A stretch of 64,000 bases of DNA from CAYVMX01 sp964452725 (GCA_964452725.1 CAYVMX010000001.1:1-64000); one strand, 5' to 3'. Positions 7,783-16,571 are shown, numbered from the stretch's first letter. Made by a program: numbers and translations. The notes: generated from the letters alone by a model not told the origin.

Positions 7783-8199
7783 ATGACTAGTTTCGCCAAA
7801 ATATCTACTCTCGCACTGGTCCTAGTGTCGCTAGTGCTGACTGGCTGCGGCAGGATCAGTGTCTCTACAGATCAGACTACTTATGTGCCACGGGCGGATA
7901 TCACGATCAAGATTTCTATTTCCAAAAAACAAATTGGCGATCAGACTTGGGTTGGTGTCGTGCCAGCGAGCACGTCGCACGAGGGTGGAGTAGATCCTGA
8001 TGATATCGGTCTGAGCTACTGGCAAGTCAAGAATATCCAAGGAGGTAAAGCAGTACTGACAGCACCGCTAGCTGTCGGGTCGTACGATGTCAGGATTTAC
8101 AGCTCCGAGGATATCAGTACTGGTACAGAGCTAGCGACGACAGGCTTCGTCGTCACAGAGTCTGGTGAGCCAGATGTCCAGACAGGAGATTTGCCTTAG
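7783..8199 (+). CDS. Small lipoprotein, function unknown
   Basis: The 138-aa protein has a bacterial lipoprotein signal: MTSFAKISTLALVLVSLVLT then GC, with the lipidated Cys at 22. The mature part (about 116 aa) looks all-beta, with alternating segments such as TYVPRADITIKISIS and GSYDVRIYSS, reminiscent of an Ig-like or C2-like sandwich. It would be processed by Lgt, encoded at 27543-28331. Its last codons overlap the -35 element of the nusA promoter. No specific family is recognised. Confidence 0.8.
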   Translation: MTSFAKISTLALVLVSLVLTGCGRISVSTDQTTYVPRADITIKISISKKQIGDQTWVGVVPASTSHEGGVDPDDIGLSYWQVKNIQGGKAVLTAPLAVGSYDVRIYSSEDISTGTELATTGFVVTESGEPDVQTGDLP

Positions 8200-8220
8200 G
8201 TGGTAGATCTTTGCTACAAT
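8191..8220 (+). promoter_or_regulatory. Promoter of nusA
   Basis: TTGCCT, 18 nt spacer, TACAAT with upstream TGC. The -35 overlaps the lipoprotein stop region. Confidence 0.65.
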
Positions 8221-8281
8221 GCACTCACGTTATTACCCTTGGCTTAGGCTTGGGGTTTTTCCCCTACTATACACACCCACT

Positions 8282-9544
8282 ATGCTTAATTCTCAAAACT
8301 TCGTCGCGGCGATCAACCAACTCTGCGATGAAAAAAAGATCAACAAATCCAAGGTGCTAGATGCGATCAAAGAGGCGCTCAAAGCAGCGTATCGCAAAGA
8401 TTTCGGTACACGTGACCAAAACATCGAAATCATCTTAAATCCTGACTCAGGACAGGCGACTGTGCTGCTGGTCAAGACGATCGTCAAAGAGATCGAAAAC
8501 CGCGAAGCCGAGCTAACGCTTGCAGAGGGTCGTAAGATCAAAAAAGACATCAAAGAGGGCGACAAGATCAAAATCGACGTTACGCCGATCGACTACGGAC
8601 GCATCGCTAGCCAGAGTGCCAAACAAGTCATAATCCAAAAAATCCAAGAAGCTGAACGTGAGGCAGTCTACGAAGAGTACAAAGACCGTGAAGATGAGCT
8701 ACTAAACGCGCTCGTCCACCGCGTCGAGGGTCGCTTCGTCTATCTGGAGCTAGATCGTACGACGGTCGTACTTGAGCCGCGCGATCAGATCCCTCGTGAG
8801 CGCTATCAGCAGGGTCAGCGAGTCAAAGTCTACCTCGAAAAAGTCGAACTCACTCCCAAAGGACCCAAGCTCCACATCAGTCGTACCCATCCGCGCTTGA
8901 TTTTCCGACTCATGGAGCTAGAGATCCCCGAAGTCCGTAACGAAACTGTCATCGTCAAGGCTGTCGCACGTGATCCAGGTGTACGTTGCAAGCTAGTCGT
9001 CGACAGTACAGACGAGAGCGTCGATCCTGTCGGTGCTTGTGTCGGTCAAAAAGGCGCACGAATCCAAAATATCACCGATGAGATCGGTGGTGAGCGGATC
9101 GACGTGATTCAGTACACCGATGATTTCGATGCCCTGCTCAAGGAAACACTCAGCCCAGCACGGATTGATAAACTCATCAAACATACAGACGAAAAGCGTG
9201 TCGAGGTCTACGTCGCAGAAGACCAACGTGCACTCGCGATCGGCAAGAGCGGTCAAAACGTCCGCCTCGCCAGTGAAATCATGGGCTGGGAGGTCGACAT
9301 CCTAAATACAGCAGATCTCGGTGCAACGGAAGATCCCGAAGGAGAGTCGTCCGCAGAGGCTACATCAGAAGAAAAACCAGTAGAAGTAGAGCTTGGAGCA
9401 AAGGCAAAAGCAAAGCCTGACGATTCAAAGTCTGTCAAAGCAGAACCCGAGACCAAGGAAGAACCCACCGCAGAGGAAGCCAAAACTGAAGAGCAAACAG
9501 CAAAGCCTGTCGAAGAGCAAAAGGACAAGTCTAAAGAGTCTTAA
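8282..9544 (+). CDS. nusA: Transcription termination/antitermination factor NusA
   Basis: Binds RNA polymerase and nascent RNA. I use ATG 8282 (MLNSQNFVAAINQLCDEKKI); an in-frame ATG at 8219 would start inside the -10 region. The 420 aa comprise the N-terminal polymerase-binding domain, an S1 domain (around RFVYLELDRTTVVLEPRDQI), two KH domains (DPVGACVGQKGARIQNITDE and ALAIGKSGQNVRLASEIMGW) and a low-complexity Glu/Lys/Ala tail of about 70 residues. The tail is probably disordered. aroE starts 3 nt after the stop. Confidence 0.97.
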   Translation: MLNSQNFVAAINQLCDEKKINKSKVLDAIKEALKAAYRKDFGTRDQNIEIILNPDSGQATVLLVKTIVKEIENREAELTLAEGRKIKKDIKEGDKIKIDVTPIDYGRIASQSAKQVIIQKIQEAEREAVYEEYKDREDELLNALVHRVEGRFVYLELDRTTVVLEPRDQIPRERYQQGQRVKVYLEKVELTPKGPKLHISRTHPRLIFRLMELEIPEVRNETVIVKAVARDPGVRCKLVVDSTDESVDPVGACVGQKGARIQNITDEIGGERIDVIQYTDDFDALLKETLSPARIDKLIKHTDEKRVEVYVAEDQRALAIGKSGQNVRLASEIMGWEVDILNTADLGATEDPEGESSAEATSEEKPVEVELGAKAKAKPDDSKSVKAEPETKEEPTAEEAKTEEQTAKPVEEQKDKSKES

Positions 9545-9547
9545 ACT

Positions 9548-10360
9548 ATGCCAAAACGCTACGGTATCCTCGCATATCCAGCAGGGCACTCGCTCTCGCC
9601 CGTCATGCACACGACAGCTTTCAAAGAGCTGGGTATCGATGCGACGTACGAGAAGTTTGAAAAAAGCCCAGAGGAATTAAAAGAGTTTATTCAACTGGTA
9701 CGCGACGAGCATATCGACGGACTCTCGGTCAGTATTCCGCACAAGGTCGAGATCATGCCACTACTAGACGAGCTAGACGAGAGCGCGCAGCGGATCGGCG
9801 CGGTCAATACAGTTTACTGGCGAGCTGGTCAGCTGGTCGGTACCAATACTGACTGGCGTGGTGCAGTGGACACACTAGAGACTGCGATAGATTTGAAAGC
9901 CCAAAAGGTAGTACTGCTTGGTGGTGGTGGTGCAGCACGGGCAATCGTCTATGGCCTCCAGCAGCGCGGTGCAAATGTGACAGTATTTACGCGTGAAGCG
10001 TGGGAATATGAAGGGATTCAGAAAGATTTTGGTGTACAGTGCGACCTTGTCACGAATCTCGCGCAGTATCAGCCGGATCTACTGATCAACGCGACGCCAC
10101 TAGGTATGGCAGGGGAGCTAGCGGGTCAGTCTTTTGTGCCTGTCGAGTATTTCGAGACTCATCGGCCACTCGTCTTTGACATCGTTTACAATCCCGCCGA
10201 GACAAAGCTCCTAGCAGATGCCAAAGCAGCTGGCTGTGAGACGCTCGCAGGACTCGGTATGCTCGTCCGACAGGGGGCTGCGCAGTTCAAAATCTGGACA
10301 GAGCGAGACGCACCAGTCGAGACTATGCATACAGCCGCTACCAAAGCCTTGCAAGAATAA
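9548..10360 (+). CDS. aroE: Shikimate dehydrogenase
   Basis: Reduces 3-dehydroshikimate with NADPH. The 270 aa are full length. Substrate-binding motifs are AGHSLSPVMHTTAF near the N-terminus and SIPHKVEIM (catalytic Lys). The Rossmann dinucleotide site is VVLLGGGGAARAIVYGL, followed by NATPLGM and a C-terminal GLGMLVRQGAAQFKIW. It shares an operon with nusA (3-nt gap), while aroA and aroK lie 8 kb away, so the pathway genes are scattered. Confidence 0.96.
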   Translation: MPKRYGILAYPAGHSLSPVMHTTAFKELGIDATYEKFEKSPEELKEFIQLVRDEHIDGLSVSIPHKVEIMPLLDELDESAQRIGAVNTVYWRAGQLVGTNTDWRGAVDTLETAIDLKAQKVVLLGGGGAARAIVYGLQQRGANVTVFTREAWEYEGIQKDFGVQCDLVTNLAQYQPDLLINATPLGMAGELAGQSFVPVEYFETHRPLVFDIVYNPAETKLLADAKAAGCETLAGLGMLVRQGAAQFKIWTERDAPVETMHTAATKALQE

Positions 10361-10376
10361 CGTTTTCCGCTAAACT
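10349..10376 (+). promoter_or_regulatory. Promoter of the initiator tRNA
   Basis: TTGCAA, 16 nt spacer, TAAACT. The tRNA starts 6 nt after the -10. Confidence 0.6.
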
Positions 10377-10381
10377 CCTTC

Positions 10382-10456
<75 letters not shown>

Positions 10457-10459
10457 AAT

Positions 10460-10488
10460 TTGCATTTCTCACTTTTCCTAGGTATAAT
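10460..10488 (+). promoter_or_regulatory. Promoter of the secE-nusG-rplK-rplA operon
   Basis: TTGCAT, 17 nt spacer, TATAAT. It starts 4 nt after the tRNA CCA end and is one of the best consensus matches in the window. Confidence 0.8.
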
Positions 10489-10529
10489 CTCCCCACTTAT
10501 TTCCAGCCCCTTTTTCAAGGTAAAAAACT

Positions 10530-10724
10530 ATGTCTCTCCGAACTTATTTGCGTGAAGCAGTTACCGAATTGCACAAGGTCGCTTGGCCGACTCGTGCTCA
10601 GGCAGTACGTATCTCGGCGATTGTCCTTGGTGTTACATTTTTCTTTGCGTTCACTTTTGGACTCTTTGACAAGGCGCTTTCAGCTGGCTATCTCTACCTA
10701 TTAAACCTCGCGCAAGCATTCTAA
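10530..10724 (+). CDS. secE: Preprotein translocase subunit SecE
   Basis: Single-spanning clamp of the SecYEG channel. The 64 aa comprise an amphipathic cytosolic segment REAVTELHKVAWPTRAQAVR with the conserved VxWP motif, then one membrane helix (ISAIVLGVTFFFAFTFGLFD). It is the short, one-helix form. It is directly upstream of nusG with a 1-nt gap, the classic secE-nusG order. Confidence 0.95.
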   Translation: MSLRTYLREAVTELHKVAWPTRAQAVRISAIVLGVTFFFAFTFGLFDKALSAGYLYLLNLAQAF

Positions 10725-10725
10725 T

Positions 10726-11271
10726 ATGGCCAAACAAGCCCAAAACACCGGACGCAACTGGTATGTACTCCATACGTACTCGGGCTACGAGGATGCGGTC
10801 AAGGAGGCACTTGAGCAGCGGATTGAGACTTGTAATATGCAGGATTACATCTTCCGTGTAGAAGTCCCCAAAGTTGATGAGATCACACTACGCCGTGGTC
10901 AAAAAGTGACCGAAAAGAAACGCTTGTTTCCAGGTTATGTACTGTGCGAGATGATCGTGACAGATGAGAGCTGGTATGTCGCACGCAATACTCCCAATGT
11001 CACAGGTTTCGTTGGCTCAGGCAATATCCCAGTGCCAGTCACACCTGATGAGTACGGTATCATCGAGCGACACGTGGGGGCTGGTGATACGAAGTTCAAG
11101 ATTGAGTTCACTGTCAGCGATGTAGTTCAGATCATCGACGGACCATTCGCTGGCTACGATGGCAAGATCAACGAAGTCGATCGCGACAAAGGCAAGGTCA
11201 AGGTCAACGTCAGTATCTTTGGTCGCGAGACTCCTGTCGAGCTGGATTTCGTTCAAGTCAAAAAGAAGTAA
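10726..11271 (+). CDS. nusG: Transcription termination/antitermination protein NusG
   Basis: The 181 aa are standard. The NGN domain begins GRNWYVLHTYSGYEDAVKEA and includes RLFPGYVLCEM and NTPNVTGFVG. The C-terminal KOW domain contains VVQIIDGPFAGYDGKINEVD. The stop codon overlaps the ATG of the next small ORF by one base (TAATG), so translation is probably coupled. Confidence 0.97.
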   Translation: MAKQAQNTGRNWYVLHTYSGYEDAVKEALEQRIETCNMQDYIFRVEVPKVDEITLRRGQKVTEKKRLFPGYVLCEMIVTDESWYVARNTPNVTGFVGSGNIPVPVTPDEYGIIERHVGAGDTKFKIEFTVSDVVQIIDGPFAGYDGKINEVDRDKGKVKVNVSIFGRETPVELDFVQVKKK

Positions 11272-11375
11272 TGTCCAAATCTCACGTTGCCATCTTGCTC
11301 ATCATTGGTTCGCTTCTACTCGTTGCGCTCGAGTATCTCTGGCGACATCAGGAGCTAATCCAAAATTTATTCTAA
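11271..11375 (+). CDS. 34-aa single-helix membrane protein between nusG and rplK
   Basis: It reads MSKSHVAILLIIGSLLLVAL then EYLWRHQELIQNLF: one hydrophobic helix with a short basic N-terminus and an amphipathic tail. Its ATG shares one base with the nusG stop (TAATG), and rplK begins 14 nt after its stop. This position inside a core operon and the clean protein-like composition argue that it is translated. No family is recognised. A role near SecYE or the ribosome would be guesswork. Confidence 0.65.
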   Translation: MSKSHVAILLIIGSLLLVALEYLWRHQELIQNLF

Positions 11376-11388
11376 ATAACACACCCTC

Positions 11389-11817
11389 ATGGCCAAGACT
11401 GTCAAAACTCAGATCAAGCTCCAAATCCCTGCCGGTAAGGCGAATCCTGCGCCACCAGTCGGTAGCGCACTCGGTCAGCACGGTGTTGCGATTCAGGATT
11501 TTTGTACCGCTTTCAACAACAAAACGAAAGATCAGATGGGCGATATTATTCCAGTCGTGATCACAGTCTACGAGGATCGTTCTTTTGACTTCATCACGAA
11601 GACTCCACCAGCGAGTGAGCTGATCAAAAAAGAACTCAAGCTCAAAAAAGGGAGTGGCATGCCCAACAAGGAGAAAATCGGCACGATCACCCAAAAGCAG
11701 CTCCAGAATGTTGCAGAGAAAAAAATGCCTGATCTGACTGCCAACGATATCGAAGCGGCTAAAAAAATCATCGCAGGGACAGCGAAAAGCATGGGACTCA
11801 AGATCGAAGGCGAGTAG
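11389..11817 (+). CDS. rplK: 50S ribosomal protein L11
   Basis: Part of the GTPase-associated centre with 23S rRNA. The 142 aa include the N-terminal KTQIKLQIPAGKANPAPPVG, with the flexible proline-rich loop, and a C-terminal rRNA-binding domain with KEKIGTITQKQLQNVAEKKM and AKSMGLKIEGE. It is followed after 75 nt by rplA, the usual partner. Confidence 0.98.
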   Translation: MAKTVKTQIKLQIPAGKANPAPPVGSALGQHGVAIQDFCTAFNNKTKDQMGDIIPVVITVYEDRSFDFITKTPPASELIKKELKLKKGSGMPNKEKIGTITQKQLQNVAEKKMPDLTANDIEAAKKIIAGTAKSMGLKIEGE

Positions 11818-11892
11818 TCTTAGGTTTTAGTATTTTTATTTCCGAGGGAGTCTGCCGCAGGTGGACGCTCGCACCTCTAACCCCCACACATC

Positions 11893-12825
11893 ATGCCCAC
11901 ATCGAAAAAGGCTGCTGACAAAGCTGCCAAAAAAACTGTAAAAGAGGAAGAGACTCTTCGTTCCACTCAGAATGACAAGGAACTATCGGATGACGAGCTT
12001 TTGAAACAAAAGAAAGAAGAGGCCAAAGCCAAAAAAGAGGAGGCCAAGGCTGAGAAGAAAGTCAAAAAGGCGGCTAAGAAAGCCACACCACAAAAAGCTC
12101 AGATCAAAAAGATCCAAAAACGTAATCCACTCAAAATTCATGGTAAGAAATACCGGGCAGCGGCAGAAAAGCTCGATAAACTCAAGACCTACGAGCTCGC
12201 CGAGGCGGTGAAGCTGACCAAGGCGTCCGCAACTACCAAATTTGACAGCTCGATGGAGGTCCATGCCAGACTTGGGATCGACCCCAAGAAGTCCGATCAG
12301 ATCGTCCGTAGTACGGTCGCTCTGCCCCACGGTACAGGCAAAAAGCTCCGAATCATTGCTTTCACTGGTGAGGACAAAGCCGCCGCAGCGAAAAAAGCTG
12401 GTGCAGTCGAGGCTGGCGAGAAGACACTTGTAGAAAAGATCGCCAAAGGTTGGCTCGATTTCGACGTCGCTGTCGCCACACCCGATATGATGAAGCAGCT
12501 GGGTAAGATCGCCAAAACACTTGGACAGAAGGGTCTCATGCCCAACCCCAAAGCAGGGACTGTGACGGACGACATCGCCCAAGCGATCGAAGAGATCAAC
12601 AAAGGCAAAGTTGAGTTTCGTAACGATTCTTTTGGTTTGCTGCACAACATCTTTGGTAAAGTCTCCTTCGACGAAGCCAAACTACTTGAAAATCTCAAGG
12701 TGTATCTCGCTGCGGTAAGTGAGGTGAAACCCAAAGGTATCAAGGGCGTTTATATTCGTTCACTTGTACTCACGACGAGTATGGGTCCGAGCGTACGTGT
12801 CGATCTGAAGTCAATTAACAATTAA
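11893..12825 (+). CDS. rplA: 50S ribosomal protein L1 with long N-terminal extension
   Basis: Stalk protein of the E site. The conserved domain begins near residue 80 (IHGKKYRAAAEKLDKL) and shows GTGKKLRIIAF, LGQKGLMPNPKAGTV and RSLVLTTSMGPSVRVD. The total is 310 aa against about 230 in most bacteria. The extra N-terminal 75-80 residues are Lys/Ala/Glu-rich. Codons for EEETLRSTQNDKE in this extension match half of a family A palindromic repeat (11951-11977), so part of it arose from a repeat. rplJ and rplL do not follow; dut does. Confidence 0.96.
   Translation: MPTSKKAADKAAKKTVKEEETLRSTQNDKELSDDELLKQKKEEAKAKKEEAKAEKKVKKAAKKATPQKAQIKKIQKRNPLKIHGKKYRAAAEKLDKLKTYELAEAVKLTKASATTKFDSSMEVHARLGIDPKKSDQIVRSTVALPHGTGKKLRIIAFTGEDKAAAAKKAGAVEAGEKTLVEKIAKGWLDFDVAVATPDMMKQLGKIAKTLGQKGLMPNPKAGTVTDDIAQAIEEINKGKVEFRNDSFGLLHNIFGKVSFDEAKLLENLKVYLAAVSEVKPKGIKGVYIRSLVLTTSMGPSVRVDLKSINN
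11951..11977 (+). repeat. Half copy of family A repeat inside rplA (A7)
   Basis: CTCTTCGTTCCACTCAGAAT plus GACAA closely matches the right half of copy A6 in leuS (ATTCTTCGCTCCGCTCAGAA plus TGACAA). It is translated in frame in the L1 N-terminal extension. Confidence 0.65.
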
Positions 12826-12842
12826 TTGCTTCATTGAGTGAA

Positions 12843-13274
12843 ATGAAAGTCCGTATCAAACGTATCGACAAGGAGCTGCCGCTGCCAGTCTACGAGACTG
12901 CGGGGGCGGTCGGCTTCGACCTCCTCGCGCGGAAGGATACGACCATTCAACCCAAAGAGATCGTCCTGATCCCTGCCAATGTGATCGTGGAGACACCGGC
13001 TGGCTACGCTTTCATCGTCGTCTCGCGTTCTAGCACTCCACGCAAAAAAGGTCTGACCAAGCCCCACGGTATCGGTATCATCGACCAAGACTACTGTGGG
13101 CCCGAGGACGAAGTAAAAATCCAAGTCCGCAATTTCACCGACCAAGCAGTCACAGTAAAGCGCGGTGAAAAAATCTCCCAAGGACTCTTCATACCAGTCG
13201 AACGCGCAGAATTCGTCGAAGTAGACGAAATAGATCGCAAAACTAGAGGTGGGTTTGGCTCGACCGATAGCTAA
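12843..13274 (+). CDS. dut: dUTP diphosphatase (trimeric dUTPase)
   Basis: Hydrolyses dUTP to dUMP and pyrophosphate. The five family motifs are recognisable: AGAVGFDLLA, SRSSTPRKKGL, GIGIIDQDYCGPEDEV, RGEKISQGLFIP and the C-terminal P-loop-like RGGFGSTDS. ATG 12843 gives 143 aa; a TTG at 12834 would add three residues. Motif 2 is SRSST rather than the common PRSG, a tolerated variant. It starts 17 nt after rplA and appears to be the last gene of that operon. Confidence 0.9.
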   Translation: MKVRIKRIDKELPLPVYETAGAVGFDLLARKDTTIQPKEIVLIPANVIVETPAGYAFIVVSRSSTPRKKGLTKPHGIGIIDQDYCGPEDEVKIQVRNFTDQAVTVKRGEKISQGLFIPVERAEFVEVDEIDRKTRGGFGSTDS

Positions 13275-13276
13275 AA

Positions 13277-13322
13277 TGTCATGCTGGAACTGAATCAAGT
13301 TCAGCACATGGTTCAGGATGAC
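13277..13322. repeat. Family A palindromic repeat (copy A3)
   Basis: ATGCTGGAACTGAATCAAGT with TTCAGCAC, then GGTTCAGGATGAC. It sits between the convergent dut and zinc-ribbon genes and may help end both transcripts. Confidence 0.7.
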
Positions 13323-13329
13323 GGAGAGA

Positions 13330-13698
13330 CTAAGCGTCCTCTTTCTTGCGTTCGGATTTTCTGGTTGGTAGCTTTGGCTCGGCGAAAAGACCTTTGAAAT
13401 CACCACCAAAATCGTCCAAAGTAGTCTTCATGCCGATCACATCGTTGGGTGAGACTTTGGTCGTGGCGACCTTACGGATTTGTTTCTCGCGCGCGGCGAT
13501 CTTTTGCTTGTGCTCGCGTACGCTCATAGTCACTAGTATCGAAGTATTGCAACGGAGGCACTGCGCGGCAAAGACTCCCTTCGTGCCGACGATATCCACG
13601 ACGTCGAGTGCGTGCTCGGCGAAAAGCTCGCCACACTTCGGACAGTGGAGCTGCTCTTGGACATTCTTGACGATCTCGCGGAGGTGATTGAGCTTCAT
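13330..13698 (-). CDS. Zinc-ribbon protein, function unknown
   Basis: The 122-aa protein has two Cys pairs, CPKC (about residues 19-22) and CLRC (about 47-50), forming one zinc ribbon in the N-terminal half. A basic helical stretch (REHKQKIAAREKQIRKVATT) and a charged tail (RKSERKKEDA) follow. It lies 55 nt downstream of gltX on the same strand and is probably in its transcript. I recognise no named family. Confidence 0.75.
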   Translation of the reverse strand: MKLNHLREIVKNVQEQLHCPKCGELFAEHALDVVDIVGTKGVFAAQCLRCNTSILVTMSVREHKQKIAAREKQIRKVATTKVSPNDVIGMKTTLDDFGGDFKGLFAEPKLPTRKSERKKEDA

Positions 13699-13753
13699 AT
13701 CAGTTAGAAGATAGCACTTGGGTTAGACTTTGTAAAATAAAAAGGAGGTTATA

Positions 13754-15255
13754 TTAGCTTATTTTTTTTAGCTTGTCAATGGCTAGCTGTAGCCGTTTGA
13801 TAGTTTCGTTACGACCGAGGACAACCGCGACTTCGAAAGTGCCAGGGCTATATTTTTCACCTGTCAGAGCGACGCGCAGTGGCCAGAGTATTTGTCCGTT
13901 CTTGAGTTCGAGCTTCTTCACGAGTGCGAGCAGGTCGGTCTGGAGGCGCTCCTCTGTCCAGTCCTGCTCGGAGATTTTTTCCAGTACGGGTAGGCTCTCG
14001 GTGAGGGCGCGCTGGGCTAGTGCGAGGTCGACTTTCATCTTGGCATGGGGGTAGAGCGCGGAGTCGACCTCGGGTGTGTGGAAGAATAATTGCAACTGGG
14101 CAGGTGCTTCGGCGAGGTATTTGAGGCGTTCTTGGATCAGGGCGACGGCTTGCTCTAGCTTCTNNNNNNNNNNNNNNNNNNNNNNNNNNNNNNNNNNNNN
14201 NNNNNNNNNNNNNNNNNNNNNNNNNNNNNNNNNNNNNNNNNNNNNNNNNNNNNNNNNNNNNNNATCTTCTCACTTAGCTCTTTGGGGCTGAGCTGGCGGA
14301 GGTAGTGTTGGTTTACGAAGTTCAGTCGCTCCAGATCGAAGATCGCGCCGGACTTTTGGACGCGGCTGAGGTCGAACTCCTGCTCTAGCTCTGTGAGCGT
14401 GAAAAACTCGCGCTCATCGCGTGGGTGCCAGCCCAGCAGCGCGAGGTAGTTCACCACTGCCTCGGGGAGGTAGCCCTCACGCCGGAAACGCTCGATCGTG
14501 GCGGGTTCGCCGCTCTCATCACGCTTGCTCATCTTGGACTTGTCGTGGTTTAGCAGGAGCGGCAGATGGGCGAATTCAGGGATCTTTGCTCCTAGAGCCT
14601 CGAAGAGCAGGATGTGCTTGATCGTGTTGGAGATGTGGTCCTCGCCGCGGATCACGTGGGTGATGCCCATCTCAGTGTCGTCTACGACGACGGTGAAGTG
14701 GTAGAGGTACTGCCCGTCTGCCTTGCGGATCACGAAGTCGGCGAGATGACTGCCGTGCTCTTTCACCTCGCCACGGATCAGATCGACGAAGCTGATCTCG
14801 CGTTCGGGTATGCGAAAACGCCAGACTGGCTGACGACCCTCTCTGGTGAGCTTTTCGCGCTCGGACTCGGCTATCTCGCGGCACTTGCCAGAGTATTTGG
14901 GTGGGAGTTTCTGCGCCTTCTGCTCCGCGCGCTCCGCTGTGAGCTCATCAGGCGTACAGTAGCAGGGGTAGATCGCGCCTGACTCCTTCAAGCGCTCGAA
15001 GTACTGCTTGTAGATCTCCGTGCGCTCACTCTGTCGGTAGGGCCCCTCATCGAAAGTCAGCCCGAGCCACTGGAGACCGTCGAGGATCTCCTGCTCGTAG
15101 CGAGGATCGCTGCGCTCGCGGTCGGTATCCTCACTGCGAAATACTATTTTGCCACCGTTTTTCCGAGCAAAGAGGTAGTTGAACAGTAGCGCACGCGCTG
15201 TGCCGATGTGCATAGCACCTGTGGGCGAGGGCGGGAAGCGAACACGGATAGACAT
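13754..15255 (-). CDS. gltX: Glutamyl-tRNA synthetase (interrupted by an assembly gap)
   Basis: Charges tRNA-Glu and, with GatCAB, probably also tRNA-Gln. I start at ATG 15255 (MSIRVRFPPSPTGAMHIGTA), where the class I HIGH-type motif begins. The second signature is KMSKRD near residue 240. A 100-N gap removes part of the anticodon-binding region. The visible C-terminal part resumes as KLEQAVALIQERLKYLAEAP and ends in KLKKIS. The reading frames on the two sides differ, which means the 100 N are a placeholder, not a frameshift. GatB is encoded at 53637. Confidence 0.95.
14164..14263. other. Assembly gap (100 N) within gltX
   Basis: Exactly 100 N. The flanks are both gltX but in different frames, so the true gap length is not 100. 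Confidence 0.98.
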
Positions 15256-15331
15256 ACAGCAAACAGTATACAGCAGACAGTGGAGTAGCTCACGGCAGAC
15301 AGTTTCCCTTTCGCTGTCCGCTGTCAAAACC

Positions 15332-15360
15332 TTGTATTTCAGAGGCTTTTGTGATAAAAT
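15332..15360 (+). promoter_or_regulatory. Promoter of the pilin-like cluster, probably leaderless
   Basis: TTGTAT, 17 nt spacer, TAAAAT. The ATG at 15367 is only 6 nt beyond the -10, so transcription should start at or next to the start codon. Confidence 0.75.
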
Positions 15361-15366
15361 ACCCTG

Positions 15367-16113
15367 ATGAACCAAAAACTAAAACTCCAGCGAAAAATCG
15401 TAGCAAAACTGCTGGCAGTCGTGCTGCTCGCGGTGTTTATCGTCGCGCAGCCAGCCATGGTGCAGGCAGTAGATCAGGCAAGTGTAGACGCTGCTTTGCA
15501 AGCGTGGAGTCTCAAAAAAGCAGATTGTCAGCGTCTTAAAAATGAGTTGAAAGATTGTGAAGATAGAATTGGTGAGGGTAACTGTATTCCAAGGCAGACT
15601 CGTGCCACTGCTTGTGAAGCCAACGTACATAATCTTTTTAATACGTATAACAGGGAGCGAGATGCTTTCAATTCATCACAGGATAAAAAACTGACGGAGG
15701 TTTGCGGGTTTGGAGGTCCTGATGTCACTGTCGATCTCCAGTCTGGCTTCATGAAGGGTCCGACAGGTGCTGGTACTCAAAATAAAATTCAACAATTGGA
15801 CGGCAACTGTTTTATTTATCGCGGTGAAGCTGGTAAAGGTAAGTGGTATCAGATCGTCGCTGGATCGCACGGTGGTGACATCCTAAAGACTTATGCTAGC
15901 TATCTCTACAAGTTCCTCGCAGGTATAGTCGGACTACTCTCCGTGCTCATGCTGATCATCGGTGGGATCCAGATCATGACCGCGGGAGCCAACCAAGAAG
16001 GTGTCCAGAGTGGCAAGGACCGCGTGCTTGGAGCGCTGGCTGGACTCATGCTGCTCTTCCTCTCTGGTCTGATCCTCTACACTGTCAACCCTAGCTTTTT
16101 TGTCGCCAACTAA
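15367..16113 (+). CDS. T4SS pilin-like protein 1 of 4, with large exported domain
   Basis: The 248-aa protein has a signal peptide (cut near AMVQA-VD), then an exported region of about 150 residues with seven Cys, including spaced pairs that suggest disulfides. A C-terminal two-helix module follows, with IIGGIQIMTAGANQEGVQSG between the helices and an ending LYTVNPSFFVAN. This C-terminal pattern (GGIQxMTxAG...NP) is typical of CPR T4SS-pilin family proteins. It is first of four tandem paralogues and overlaps the next by one base (TAATG). Confidence 0.75.
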   Translation: MNQKLKLQRKIVAKLLAVVLLAVFIVAQPAMVQAVDQASVDAALQAWSLKKADCQRLKNELKDCEDRIGEGNCIPRQTRATACEANVHNLFNTYNRERDAFNSSQDKKLTEVCGFGGPDVTVDLQSGFMKGPTGAGTQNKIQQLDGNCFIYRGEAGKGKWYQIVAGSHGGDILKTYASYLYKFLAGIVGLLSVLMLIIGGIQIMTAGANQEGVQSGKDRVLGALAGLMLLFLSGLILYTVNPSFFVAN

Positions 16114-16568
16114 TGTTTAAAAAACTGCTCATCACGTTGCTACTGCTCGCTACATTGGCGACACTACCTGTGCTAGCGCAGGTAGCACCGCCAGCACCAA
16201 CACCGCCAGCACCAACACCAGCAGCAGTAGCACCGCCAGCTCTCATCGGTGGCGCAGTGCTGCCAGGAGTCGGTACAACGATCGCTACTGGAGATGCCGC
16301 TGGCAAGTTTACTTTCTTGCGCGACACTTTCATCACACAGCTCACCAAAAAAGTACTGGAATTCATAGCGGCGCTAGCGGTTACTTTCCTCGTCGTCGGA
16401 GCGTATCAGTACTTGACTGCCGTGGGCAACGATGAGCAGATCAAGCAAGCTCACAAGACGATCATGTGGTCACTCGTCGGTCTGGCGCTGGCGCTGCTGG
16501 CGTTTGCGATCGTCCAGGTTGTCATTAGTATCAATTTTGGTGCTCCTCCTCCTGCTACTACTCCATAA
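16113..16568 (+). CDS. T4SS pilin-like protein 2 of 4
   Basis: The 151-aa protein has a signal peptide ending at PVLA, a linker of Pro/Ala/Thr repeats (APPAPTPPAPTPAAVAPP), then a two-helix module whose loop reads YQYLTAVGNDEQIKQAHKTI. A Pro/Thr tail ends it. Its start overlaps the stop of protein 1 by one base, so translation is probably coupled. Inferred as a TrbC/VirB2-like subunit; no experiment-based function is known to me. Confidence 0.72.
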   Translation: MFKKLLITLLLLATLATLPVLAQVAPPAPTPPAPTPAAVAPPALIGGAVLPGVGTTIATGDAAGKFTFLRDTFITQLTKKVLEFIAALAVTFLVVGAYQYLTAVGNDEQIKQAHKTIMWSLVGLALALLAFAIVQVVISINFGAPPPATTP

Positions 16569-16571
16569 GTT

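Noticed and set aside
11818..11892. L1-binding regulatory RNA before rplA
   Set aside because: A short GTC...GAC pairing is possible, but I cannot match it to the known L1 site; too weak to list.
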